Source: Fusobacteriaceae bacterium
GTDB lineage: Bacteria; Fusobacteriota; Fusobacteriia; Fusobacteriales; Fusobacteriaceae
Direction of reading: 5' to 3'
NCBI GenBank assembly: GCA_030625925.1
Contig: DAOUPY010000128.1
Location: forward strand, 1 to 5,546
Length of the DNA: 5,546 nucleotides
In this document: in pieces, positions 1 through 5,546 of the stretch
Numbering within the stretch: the stretch's first letter is position 1
Layout of the letters: every line of letters begins with the position of its first letter
The notes under the pieces: model-generated
Database searches by the model: none
What the model saw: only the letters and a program-made list of their open reading frames with translations
What the model was told of the DNA's origin: nothing
Program-made: the position numbers and the translations under genes

Positions 1-1
1 G

Positions 2-1033
2 ATGCATAAAGCTATTGCTATTATTCAATTTAAATTAGAGGCGGCAGTTATCAAAAAAAGACCGGAATTTCATATGGAAAAGAGGATGCTTTTAGACAAA
101 ATAGATCAGACTAAGGGAACCATTGTATTAAGTGGCAAAGAGTATAAGTTAACCAGCAATAATTTCCCGACGATAGATCCGAAAGATCCTTATAAGCTGA
201 CGGAAAGGGAAAGTGAAGTTATAGAAAAAATAGCTAAATATTTTAAAAAGAGTGATAAACTGCAAAGACATGCTCGTTTTTTCTTCTCCAATGGAAATAT
301 ATATCTGAAATATAATAATCAATTGATGTTTCATGGGTGTATTCCTATGGACTCTCACGGAAACTATAAATGTTTTGAGATAGATGGTGTGGAGTATTGC
401 GGGAAGGAACTTATGGATAAGTTTGAGAAATTAGCTCGTAAAGCTTATTTTAAAGGAGATAATAAAGATTTAGACTGGTTCTGGTATATGTGGACCGGTG
501 AATATTCTCCCCTTTTTGGCAAGGAGGAGATGAAAACTTTTGAGAGGTATTTTGTTAGAGAGAAAGAAACCCATAAAGAGATAAAAAACCCATATTACAC
601 ATTGAGGGAAAATGAGGAGATAATATTAAAGCTCATGGATCACTTTGGGGTTGCAAAAGAAAATGGCCATGTTATAAATGGTCACACCCCTGTACTGGCT
701 AAAAATGGAGAACTTCCTATAAGGGCAGGGAAAAAGCTTTTAGTAATCGATGGTGGATTATCCAAGGCATATCAGCCAAGTACCGGGACTGCCGGATATA
801 CTTTGATCTATAATTCCTATGGATTGAGGTTAGCTTCCCACAAACCATTTACAAGTATTGAAAAAGCCATAGAAGACAGCCATGAAAAAATATCGGTAAT
901 ACAATTAGTGGATAAGGCAGAGAGAAAAAAAGTTAAAGACACTGATACTGGAGAGCTCCTTATAGGGAGTTTAAAGGAGTTAAGAGTACTGTTAAAGATG
1001 TATAGAAACGGAAATCTTATAGGAAAATATTGA
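2..1033 (+). CDS. fbp: Fructose-1,6-bisphosphatase class III, C-terminal part (5' end outside window)
   Basis: It hydrolyses fructose 1,6-bisphosphate to fructose 6-phosphate plus phosphate, the irreversible gluconeogenic step, in the cytoplasm. The visible 343 codons match the C-terminal half of the Firmicutes-type class III family, which from memory is about 640-670 residues, so roughly 300 residues lie upstream. The ATG at 2 is an internal Met, not the start. Counting from it, visible family blocks are HGCIPMDSHGN (111-121), GKELMDKFEKLARKAYF (134-150), DWFWYMWTGEYSPLFGK (158-174), the metallophosphoesterase-type motif GHVINGHTPV (222-231) and LVIDGGLSKAYQ (247-258) followed by GTAGYTLIYNSYGL. 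The NGHTP histidine is a likely metal ligand. The frame runs intact to a TGA stop. No clear terminator follows, and the next gene has its own promoter. Family assignment is secure; completeness of the N-terminal half cannot be judged. Confidence 0.95.
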   Translation: MHKAIAIIQFKLEAAVIKKRPEFHMEKRMLLDKIDQTKGTIVLSGKEYKLTSNNFPTIDPKDPYKLTERESEVIEKIAKYFKKSDKLQRHARFFFSNGNIYLKYNNQLMFHGCIPMDSHGNYKCFEIDGVEYCGKELMDKFEKLARKAYFKGDNKDLDWFWYMWTGEYSPLFGKEEMKTFERYFVREKETHKEIKNPYYTLRENEEIILKLMDHFGVAKENGHVINGHTPVLAKNGELPIRAGKKLLVIDGGLSKAYQPSTGTAGYTLIYNSYGLRLASHKPFTSIEKAIEDSHEKISVIQLVDKAERKKVKDTDTGELLIGSLKELRVLLKMYRNGNLIGKY

Positions 1034-1051
1034 TGTACACCATTCATGGCG

Positions 1052-1092
1052 AAAAGTTAATAAAAAAAGGTTAAAAATTAATAAAAGAGGTT
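1052..1092 (+). repeat. Imperfect tandem repeat (two units of about 20 bp) upstream of the ccpN promoter
   Basis: Two adjacent, very similar A-rich units occupy 1052-1072 (21 bp) and 1073-1092 (20 bp). Each has the form AAAA(G/A)TTAATAAAA, then A/G-rich, then GGTT. They differ by one substitution, one deleted A and one A-to-G change. The second unit ends inside the -35 hexamer at 1091-1096, so the repeats cover the position of an UP element or an upstream operator. The function is unknown. The repeat is seen directly; a regulatory role is inference, and low-complexity A-tract slippage is the dull alternative. Confidence 0.55.
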
Positions 1093-1119
1093 GACTTTTA
1101 CCCAAGAAAAGATTATTAT
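1091..1119 (+). promoter_or_regulatory. Sigma-70-type promoter of the ccpN-pdrP-ppdK operon
   Basis: A -35 box TTGACT (1091-1096, 5/6 to consensus) is followed after exactly 17 bp by a -10 box TATTAT (1114-1119, 5/6). The start of transcription is predicted near 1125-1127, giving a 5' UTR of about 56 nt before the ccpN ATG. The upstream A/T-rich tandem repeat could act as an UP element. This is the only good promoter seen before the three-gene cluster, whose genes are 20-30 nt apart, so it probably drives all three. Confidence 0.75.
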
Positions 1120-1156
1120 ATGATCAAAGATAGGTTGATAAAATAATTACAAGGTA

Positions 1157-1170
1157 TTTGTGAACACTAA
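1157..1170. promoter_or_regulatory. Imperfect palindrome in the ccpN leader, possible operator
   Basis: The 14-bp sequence TTTGTGAACACTAA has arms TTxGTG and CACxAA around a central AA, with five of six arm pairs matching. It lies between the predicted transcription start and the ccpN ribosome binding site AAGGAG (1171-1176), where a bound repressor could block transcription. No regulator can be named from the sequence, and a palindrome this short may occur by chance. Confidence 0.25.
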
Positions 1171-1181
1171 AAGGAGAATTT

Positions 1182-1802
1182 ATGAATTTATCTGAAAGAC
1201 AATATAGAATAATAGAAATTATTAGAATGAATGGTTCAATTACAGGGGAAAAGATTGCGAAGGTCTTAGGAGTTACAAGATCGGCTCTGAGAACAGATTT
1301 TTCCTTTTTAATAAAATCAGAGATTATAAAATCTAAAACCAAGGTAGGATACAGTTTGAATCCGCAAAAGCCTAAAAAAATAGAAAAATCTTCATTGAAA
1401 AATATAAATGTAACAGAGTTTATAGGTGAAGCTTTGATTTTATCAGAAAAAGCCTCTATCCATGACGGGATAGTAGAAATATTTACAAAGGATTCAGGAA
1501 CTATCTATATAACCAATGGAGACCTGCTTTCTGGTGTAGTTTCCAGAAAAGATCTGCTGAAAGCAGCCATAGGAGGGATGGATCTTTCTTCCCTGCCCAT
1601 AAGCTTGATAATGAGCAGGATGCCCAATATACATTTTTGCACTACTGATGCTACATTGTTTGAAGCTGCTGAAATAATTGTAAAAAAAGAGATCGATTCT
1701 CTGCCTGTAGTTGAGTACTCCAATGAATTAAATGGGTACAAAATTGTAGGGAAGATTTCTAAAACGGACCTAAGTAAGGTTTTATTTGAAACTTTATTAT
1801 AG
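1182..1802 (+). CDS. ccpN: CcpN-type transcriptional repressor (HTH plus two CBS domains)
   Basis: This is a cytoplasmic DNA-binding regulator of gluconeogenic genes. Its B. subtilis relative CcpN (YqzB) represses gapB and pckA during glycolytic growth and senses adenine nucleotides. The 206 residues match that architecture. An N-terminal helix-turn-helix covers about 3-58, with ITGEKIAKVLGVTRSALRTD at 20-39 resembling the family's ITGEQIA...LTRATLRPD, followed by VGYS. A basic linker (61-70) leads to two CBS motifs, about 84-130 (containing GVVSRKDLLKAAIGG) and about 143-203 (IMSRMPNI, then IDSLPVV and KIVGKISKTDLSKVL). The ATG follows AAGGAG with 5-nt spacing, and the protein begins at the family's NLSERQ-like start. 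It is first in an operon with pdrP and ppdK, so it probably adjusts PPDK and perhaps fbp expression to energy status. Its targets here are inferred, not seen. Confidence 0.92.
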   Translation: MNLSERQYRIIEIIRMNGSITGEKIAKVLGVTRSALRTDFSFLIKSEIIKSKTKVGYSLNPQKPKKIEKSSLKNINVTEFIGEALILSEKASIHDGIVEIFTKDSGTIYITNGDLLSGVVSRKDLLKAAIGGMDLSSLPISLIMSRMPNIHFCTTDATLFEAAEIIVKKEIDSLPVVEYSNELNGYKIVGKISKTDLSKVLFETLL

Positions 1803-1816
1803 CTGCCACAGATAAC

Positions 1817-1823
1817 AGGAGGG
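1817..1823 (+). promoter_or_regulatory. Ribosome binding site that sets the pdrP start at an ATT codon
   Basis: AGGAGGG is a near-perfect Shine-Dalgarno sequence placed 14 nt after the ccpN stop. No ATG, GTG or TTG in the pdrP frame lies within its reach. The in-frame codons at the right distance are ATT at 1830 (7 nt after the AGGAGG core) and ATT at 1833 (10 nt). The nearest TTG (1834) is in another frame and stops after five codons, and the ATGs at 1855 and 1858 stop at once. Confidence 0.8.
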
Positions 1824-1829
1824 ATTTCT

Positions 1830-2597
1830 ATTATTGATATATATTTTATAAAAGATGATGCCATAGTAAATTCAGAAGTTATCTTAAAGGTAATTAAAGA
1901 TGAATTGAATCGTGAGGACTTTAAACTGATACAGATAATGCAGAAAGAATTTGAAGCTTTAGAAGTTTTGAACTCTCAAAACTTAGTTTTTTACAGTCTG
2001 AAAGATAAAAAACGACTCCGAAAGTTAGAAAAATTTTGTATAGAAAAAGATATCATACATTTTGATACATTTAAAATTTTAAAATACGGGTTCAAAAGAT
2101 TATTTGAAAAATCTAAAGCAAATTCATTCAAGAAGATGGATGAAAAATATTTTAAGCGTATTGAAGCTATGGAATTTGCTGTAAAATATGATGACGGAAA
2201 GATTAGCCGGGGAATATTAGAAGCCGATCTATTGATTGTAGGCTTGTCCAGGACATCTAAAACACCATTATCCATATATTTGGCAAATAAAAGTGGATTA
2301 AAGATAATAAATATACCATTAGTTCCAGAAGTACCTATTCCAAAAGAGGTCTTTGAGGCAACCCAGGTAATTGGGCTGACCATATCCATAGATAAATTAA
2401 ATAAGATAAGGGAACAAAGATTAAAAACTATGAAAGCGGAGGAAAGAGCATCCAGCTATGCTTCCTTTGGAAGGATATTGGAGGAGTTAGATTATTCAGA
2501 TAAGATAATGAAAAAATTACGGTGCCCAGTAATAGATGTATCAGAAAAAGCCATTGAAGAGACGGCAGAGATCATCTTAAAATTAATAAAAGCTTAA
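1830..2597 (+). CDS. PPDK regulatory protein: bifunctional kinase / pyrophosphorylase (PDRP, YqfL/PpsR family)
   Basis: In this family (DUF299, Kinase-PPPase) the protein inactivates pyruvate, phosphate dikinase by ADP-dependent phosphorylation of the threonine two residues before the catalytic histidine. It reactivates the enzyme by Pi-dependent removal, releasing PPi. Numbered from ATT 1830 (255 residues; relatives are about 270), the P-loop-like motif GLSRTSKT is at 138-145 (bases 2241-2264). EAMEFAVKYDDG lies before it. After it come INIPLVPEVPIP, IGLTISIDKLNKIREQRL and the C-terminal CPVIDVSEKAIEETA. The start is inferred: the frame is open from 1803, a strong ribosome binding site precedes ATT ATT, and codons 1830-1904 encode IDIYFIKDDAIVNSE, aligning with the family's first strand (IYVVSDSVGETAE in YqfL, recalled). 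The usual TTG at 1905 would give a truncated 230-residue protein without a ribosome binding site. It sits 27 nt after ccpN and 21 nt before its presumed substrate's gene. Family is confident; the exact start is less so. Confidence 0.88.
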   Translation: MIDIYFIKDDAIVNSEVILKVIKDELNREDFKLIQIMQKEFEALEVLNSQNLVFYSLKDKKRLRKLEKFCIEKDIIHFDTFKILKYGFKRLFEKSKANSFKKMDEKYFKRIEAMEFAVKYDDGKISRGILEADLLIVGLSRTSKTPLSIYLANKSGLKIINIPLVPEVPIPKEVFEATQVIGLTISIDKLNKIREQRLKTMKAEERASSYASFGRILEELDYSDKIMKKLRCPVIDVSEKAIEETAEIILKLIKA

Positions 2598-2618
2598 ATA
2601 CTCAAGGAGGATTAACTC

Positions 2619-5201
2619 ATGAAAAAATTTATTTATTCCTTTAACGATGGTGGAAAGGAAATGAAGTCATTATTAGGTGGAAAAGGTGCGAACCTTTGTG
2701 AAATGACTAAATTAGGATTACCCATTCCCCAAGGATTTGTTATAACCACAGAAGCTAGTATGAAATATTATGAAGAAGAAAAAAAAATATGGAAGGGCTT
2801 AAAGAAGGATATAGAGCAAAACTTAAAGAACTTAGAGGCCGTGACAGATAAAAAATTTGGAGGAGATAATCCACTTTTTGTTTCAGTGAGATCCGGGGCT
2901 GCCATATCTATGCCTGGAATGATGGATACAATCTTAAACTTAGGTTTAAACGATAAAACATATAAGTTACTTGCAACGCAGACAGGTAATGAACAGTTTG
3001 CATTTAATAGTTATAAAAGATTTATACAAATGTTTTCGGAGGTAGTATATGGAATTGAAAAGTACAAGTATGATTTACTTGAAAAAGAACTTGAAAAGGA
3101 TGGAGCTAAAAAAGAAACTTATATTAAAGAATATAAAAAACTCTTTAAATCAGAAGTAAACTTCAAGTTTCCAGAAGATCCAATGGAGCAGCTATTGGCA
3201 GCAATCGAAGCAGTATTTAGCTCTTGGAACAATCCGAGAGCTATCTACTACCGTAATTTAAACAGCATCCCGCATGATATTGGAACAGGAGTTACTGTTC
3301 AATCTATGGTATTTGGTAATATGGGAGATACTTCAGGAACAGGAGTAGTATTTACCAGAAATCCATCTTGTGGTGAAAATAAATTATTTGGAGAATTTTT
3401 AATCAATGCCCAGGGAGAAGATGTAGTAGCAGGGATAAGGACTCCTAAAAAGATAGAAGAATTAGAAGCTGTAATGCCTCAAACTTATAGAAAATTAATA
3501 GACCTATGTAATCTTTTAGAAGATCATTATAAGGATATGCAGGATATAGAATTTACCATTGAAAATAATGAATTATATATCCTTCAAACAAGAAATGGAA
3601 AGAGAACTGCAAGTGCTGCGATAAAAGTAGCTACAGATCTGGTTAATGAAGGGATAATAACTAAAGAAAAAGCTATAATGATGATAGAGCCTGAGATGAT
3701 CTCTCAGCTGCTGCACCCGACATTTTCAGATGAAGAGTTATCAAATTCCGAAGTTTTAGTGACTGGATTAGCTGCGTCACCAGGTGCCGCAACAGGAAGA
3801 GTGTACTTTAACTCAGAAAAGATAAAGGAAAATAATGGCGGAATTTTAGTCAGATTAGAAACTTCACCAGAAGATATTGAAGGGATGAATATAGCCGATG
3901 GAATACTAACTGTTCGTGGAGGAATGACCTCTCATGCAGCGGTAGTTGCTCGTGGAATGGGTAGATGCTGTATCTGTGGATGCGGATCATTGGACTTAGA
4001 TGAAGAAAGAAAAGAGTTTAGAGTTGGAGACGTCTTAGTTTCTGAGGGAGATTATATATCATTAAACGGAAGTACAGGAAATGTTTATTTAGGTGAACTA
4101 AATAAAAGTGATTCTGGCTTGACTGCTGAATTTAAGATGATCCTTGACTGGTCCAGTGAAATTGGGACTATGAAAGTCTTGGCAAATGCCGATACACCAT
4201 TAGATGCCAAGGTGGCTTGTGACTTTGGGGCAAATGGAATAGGTCTTTGCAGAACAGAACATATGTTTTTCGAAGAAAAAAAGATAAATCATGTTAGAGA
4301 GATGATCTTAGCTGAAAATAGTCATGAAAGAAAGATAGCTTTAGATAATATTTTACCTCTTCAAAGACTTGATTTTACAGGAATATTTGAGGCAATGAAA
4401 GATAATGCTGTGACGGTAAGATTGATCGATCCACCGTTGCATGAGTTCCTGCCAAAAGAGATGGAAGAAAAATTAAAGCTGACTAAATCTATGGGAATTA
4501 CCATGGAAGATATCGAGAACAGAATGTTAAAATTGGAAGAGTTGAACCCTATGCTGGGGCATCGTGGATGCAGGCTGGGAATAACTTATCCTGAAATCTA
4601 TGAGATGCAGTCTAGAGCAATTATCGAAGCTGCTATAGAAGTGAAAAAATCAGGGATAGATGTGAAACCTGAAATAATGATTCCAGTGGTAGGTAAGGTA
4701 GAGGAATTAGGATATCTGAGAGACAGATTAGTTGCCTTGGTAGACGAGATAATAGAAAATTCTGACATAGAGTTGGAGTATAAGATAGGAACTATGATAG
4801 AAGTTCCTAGAGCCTGTGTTACAGCTGATGAGATTGCCAAGGAAGCCGATTTCTTTAGTTTTGGAACCAATGACCTGACTCAAATAACCTTTGGATATTC
4901 GAGAGATGACGCAGGAAAGTTTATTTCTGACTATAGAGAAAAAAATATATTAGATGCAGATCCATTTGAAACAATAGATGTAAAGGGTGTAGGGAAATTA
5001 ATGGAGATGGCAGTGACTCTCGGTAGAGGGGAGAAAAAAGACCTTAAAATAGGTATCTGTGGAGAACATGGAGGAGATCCAAAAAGTATTGAATTTTTCC
5101 ATTCAATAGGTCTGGCTTATGTAAGTTGTTCACCATATAGAATTCCTATTGCTAAATTAGCAGTAGCCCAAAATGAGATAAGAGCAAAAAATAATAAGTA
5201 A
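2619..5201 (+). CDS. ppdK: Pyruvate, phosphate dikinase
   Basis: It interconverts ATP + Pi + pyruvate and AMP + PPi + PEP through a phosphohistidine, working in PPi-linked glycolysis or gluconeogenesis. The 860-residue protein is full length (Clostridium symbiosum enzyme 874). The N-terminal ATP-grasp domain has GGKGANLCEM (20-29, K22), VSVRSGA (88-94, R91) and DIEFTIENNELYILQTRNG (309-327; D309, E311, Q323). The swivelling domain has GGMTSHAAVVARG (434-446) with catalytic H439 and regulatory T437, the residue targeted by PDRP. The C-terminal PEP/pyruvate barrel has GLCRTEHMFF (542-551), RLIDPPLHEFLP (601-612), GHRGCRLG, GTMIEVPRA (724-732, metal ligand E728), GTNDLTQ (749-755, D752) and IGICGEHGGDP (811-821) with proton-donor C814. 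These keep a constant offset of about 16-17 from the C. symbiosum residues H455, E745, D769 and C831. The ATG follows AAGGAGG at good spacing. All key residues are present, so it should be active. It is last in the operon, and no convincing terminator follows. Confidence 0.98.
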   Translation: MKKFIYSFNDGGKEMKSLLGGKGANLCEMTKLGLPIPQGFVITTEASMKYYEEEKKIWKGLKKDIEQNLKNLEAVTDKKFGGDNPLFVSVRSGAAISMPGMMDTILNLGLNDKTYKLLATQTGNEQFAFNSYKRFIQMFSEVVYGIEKYKYDLLEKELEKDGAKKETYIKEYKKLFKSEVNFKFPEDPMEQLLAAIEAVFSSWNNPRAIYYRNLNSIPHDIGTGVTVQSMVFGNMGDTSGTGVVFTRNPSCGENKLFGEFLINAQGEDVVAGIRTPKKIEELEAVMPQTYRKLIDLCNLLEDHYKDMQDIEFTIENNELYILQTRNGKRTASAAIKVATDLVNEGIITKEKAIMMIEPEMISQLLHPTFSDEELSNSEVLVTGLAASPGAATGRVYFNSEKIKENNGGILVRLETSPEDIEGMNIADGILTVRGGMTSHAAVVARGMGRCCICGCGSLDLDEERKEFRVGDVLVSEGDYISLNGSTGNVYLGELNKSDSGLTAEFKMILDWSSEIGTMKVLANADTPLDAKVACDFGANGIGLCRTEHMFFEEKKINHVREMILAENSHERKIALDNILPLQRLDFTGIFEAMKDNAVTVRLIDPPLHEFLPKEMEEKLKLTKSMGITMEDIENRMLKLEELNPMLGHRGCRLGITYPEIYEMQSRAIIEAAIEVKKSGIDVKPEIMIPVVGKVEELGYLRDRLVALVDEIIENSDIELEYKIGTMIEVPRACVTADEIAKEADFFSFGTNDLTQITFGYSRDDAGKFISDYREKNILDADPFETIDVKGVGKLMEMAVTLGRGEKKDLKIGICGEHGGDPKSIEFFHSIGLAYVSCSPYRIPIAKLAVAQNEIRAKNNK

Positions 5202-5219
5202 GATAGAAATGAAATTTAT

Positions 5220-5248
5220 TTGTCATTTAAATATATTTGTGATAGATT
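5220..5248 (+). promoter_or_regulatory. Predicted promoter of the thiM leader
   Basis: TTGTCA (5220-5225, 5/6 to the -35 consensus) is followed after 17 bp by TAGATT (5243-5248, 4/6 to the -10 consensus). Transcription would begin near 5254-5256, just where the riboswitch aptamer begins, which supports the assignment. The -10 box is imperfect. Read-through from ppdK cannot be excluded, because no intrinsic terminator lies between ppdK and this site. Confidence 0.55.
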
Positions 5249-5253
5249 GTAGA

Positions 5254-5340
5254 AGTGCAAGGGAGCTGTAAATGGCTGAGAGGAGACAAGATAGTCTCGA
5301 CCTTTAACCTGATCTAGGTAATTCTAGCGTAGGGAGTGAT
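5254..5340 (+). ncRNA. TPP riboswitch (THI-box aptamer) controlling thiM
   Basis: This leader RNA binds thiamine pyrophosphate and switches downstream expression off when the cofactor is plentiful. Conserved elements are visible: GGCTGAGA (5274-5281), AACCTGATCTAGG (5306-5318) and TAATTCTAGCGTAGGGA (5319-5335). The paired elements can be drawn by hand. P2 is AAGGG (5259-5263) with CCTTT (5301-5305). P3 is AGCT (5264-5267) with GGCT (5274-5277). An extra P3-arm stem is GAGAC (5283-5287) with GTCTC (5294-5298). P4 is CCT (5308-5310) with AGG (5331-5333). P5 is CTAG (5314-5317) with CTAG (5324-5327). The closing P1 helix is short and weak (5256-5258 with 5336-5338, partly G-U pairs), so the outer edges are approximate. 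A thiamine salvage gene follows, as expected. Confidence 0.95.
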
Positions 5341-5360
5341 AAAATAATATTTTATTGTTT

Positions 5361-5393
5361 AAAGATGCCTTTGTTTAAGGCATCTTTTTTTTT
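5361..5393 (+). terminator. Intrinsic terminator, expression platform of the TPP riboswitch
   Basis: AAAGATGCC (5361-5369) pairs perfectly with GGCATCTTT (5379-5387). Two more T-A pairs inside give an 11-bp stem with a five-base loop (5372-5376). A run of nine T residues (5385-5393) starts in the stem's 3' arm and continues past it. It lies 20 nt after the aptamer and about 28 nt before the thiM ATG. The natural reading is TPP-dependent transcription attenuation. The alternative antiterminator fold is not obvious by eye. Confidence 0.9.
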
Positions 5394-5421
5394 GTTTTAT
5401 AAAGGAAGTTTTGGAGGGGAA

Positions 5422-5546
5422 ATGGAGAGAAAAACACGGTTAAAAAATGAACTGAAAAAGATAAAGGAAAACATAGAGAAGAATAAACCCTTAGTACATA
5501 ATATTACAAATTATGTGACGGTGAATGATTGTGCAAATATTCAATT
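5422..5546 (+). CDS. thiM: Hydroxyethylthiazole kinase, N-terminal fragment (runs off the right edge)
   Basis: ThiM phosphorylates 4-methyl-5-(2-hydroxyethyl)thiazole with ATP, salvaging the thiazole half of thiamine in the cytoplasm. Only 41 codons are present. After a lysine-rich amphipathic N-terminus, residues 23-40 read PLVHNITNYVTVNDCANI, the signature opening of the family around the first strand and substrate pocket. The ATG is preceded by GGAGGGG (5413-5419), a good ribosome binding site. The TPP riboswitch and terminator directly upstream give independent support for a thiamine gene. In many genomes thiE or thiD follows, but that lies outside the window. The catalytic residues are not visible, so intactness is unknown. 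Confidence 0.93.
   Translation, partial: MERKTRLKNELKKIKENIEKNKPLVHNITNYVTVNDCANIQ

Noticed and set aside
2..4. ATG at the left edge as the start of the FBPase gene
   Set aside because: The protein begins in the middle of the family domain, and a full class III enzyme needs about 300 more upstream residues, so this is an internal Met.
817..1047. Minus-strand open frames opposite the coding genes (also near 1505-1864, 1991-2389 and 4598-4870)
   Set aside because: They lie opposite well-recognised conserved genes, have no recognisable family features and are best explained as frame shadows.
1034..1051. Terminator after the FBPase gene
   Set aside because: Only a trivial CCAT/ATGG hairpin is visible, with no T-run. 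No intrinsic terminator can be supported on the + strand.
1119..1130. CcpN operator match just after the operon -10 box
   Set aside because: TATGATCAAAG agrees only loosely with the CcpN consensus as I remember it, and I cannot verify the consensus, so no site is claimed.
1905..1907. TTG as the start codon of the PDRP gene
   Set aside because: No ribosome binding site lies at a workable distance. It would leave about 100 nt of non-coding space in a tight operon and remove the homologous N-terminal strand encoded upstream.
3966..3983. Cysteine-rich stretch CCICGC after the catalytic histidine of PPDK as a metal site
   Set aside because: A Cys-Cys-x-x-Gly-Cys pattern is usual at this position in PPDK, so it is ordinary family sequence.
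5207..5228. AAATGA / TCATTT inverted repeat after ppdK as a terminator
   Set aside because: It has only six mostly A-T pairs with a 10-nt loop and no T-run after the stem, and it overlaps the predicted -35 box.

Overview
This AT-rich window looks like chromosomal DNA from a low-GC anaerobe. AGA/GAA/AAA-rich codon use, strong AGGAGG-type ribosome binding sites and the gene set would fit Fusobacteriota or Clostridia-like Bacillota. I lean towards a fusobacterial relative, but this is inference only and nothing here fixes the taxon. All genes lie on the + strand, and I see no mobile element, CRISPR array, tRNA or rRNA.

Layout: (1) 2-1033 is the C-terminal half of a class III (Firmicutes-type) fructose-1,6-bisphosphatase, cut by the left edge. 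(2) 1034-1181 is an intergenic region with an imperfect tandem repeat running into a strong sigma-70-type promoter, then a short 5' UTR. (3) 1182-5201 is a compact three-gene operon. It holds a CcpN-type HTH plus double-CBS repressor, a PDRP/YqfL-type bifunctional kinase-pyrophosphorylase, and pyruvate, phosphate dikinase (PPDK). (4) 5202-5421 is a regulatory region with a promoter, a TPP (thiamine pyrophosphate) riboswitch aptamer and an intrinsic terminator. (5) 5422-5546 is the start of a hydroxyethylthiazole kinase gene (thiM), cut by the right edge.

How the genes fit together: PPDK interconverts pyruvate and PEP. Its regulatory protein switches it off and on by threonine phosphorylation. 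CcpN in Bacillus subtilis represses gluconeogenic genes and is functionally linked to YqfL. FBPase is a committed gluconeogenic step. The left 5.2 kb therefore reads as a gluconeogenesis / PEP-pyruvate control locus holding enzymes plus transcriptional and post-translational regulators. The thiM leader is a separate unit under thiamine pyrophosphate control.

The most unusual point is the start of the PDRP gene. The first conventional start codon in frame (TTG at 1905) has no ribosome binding site and would remove the conserved N-terminal strand. A near-perfect Shine-Dalgarno sequence instead sits before an in-frame ATT ATT pair at 1830-1835, suggesting initiation at the rare AUU codon. I found no clearly new biological system; the rest belongs to known families in a coherent arrangement.
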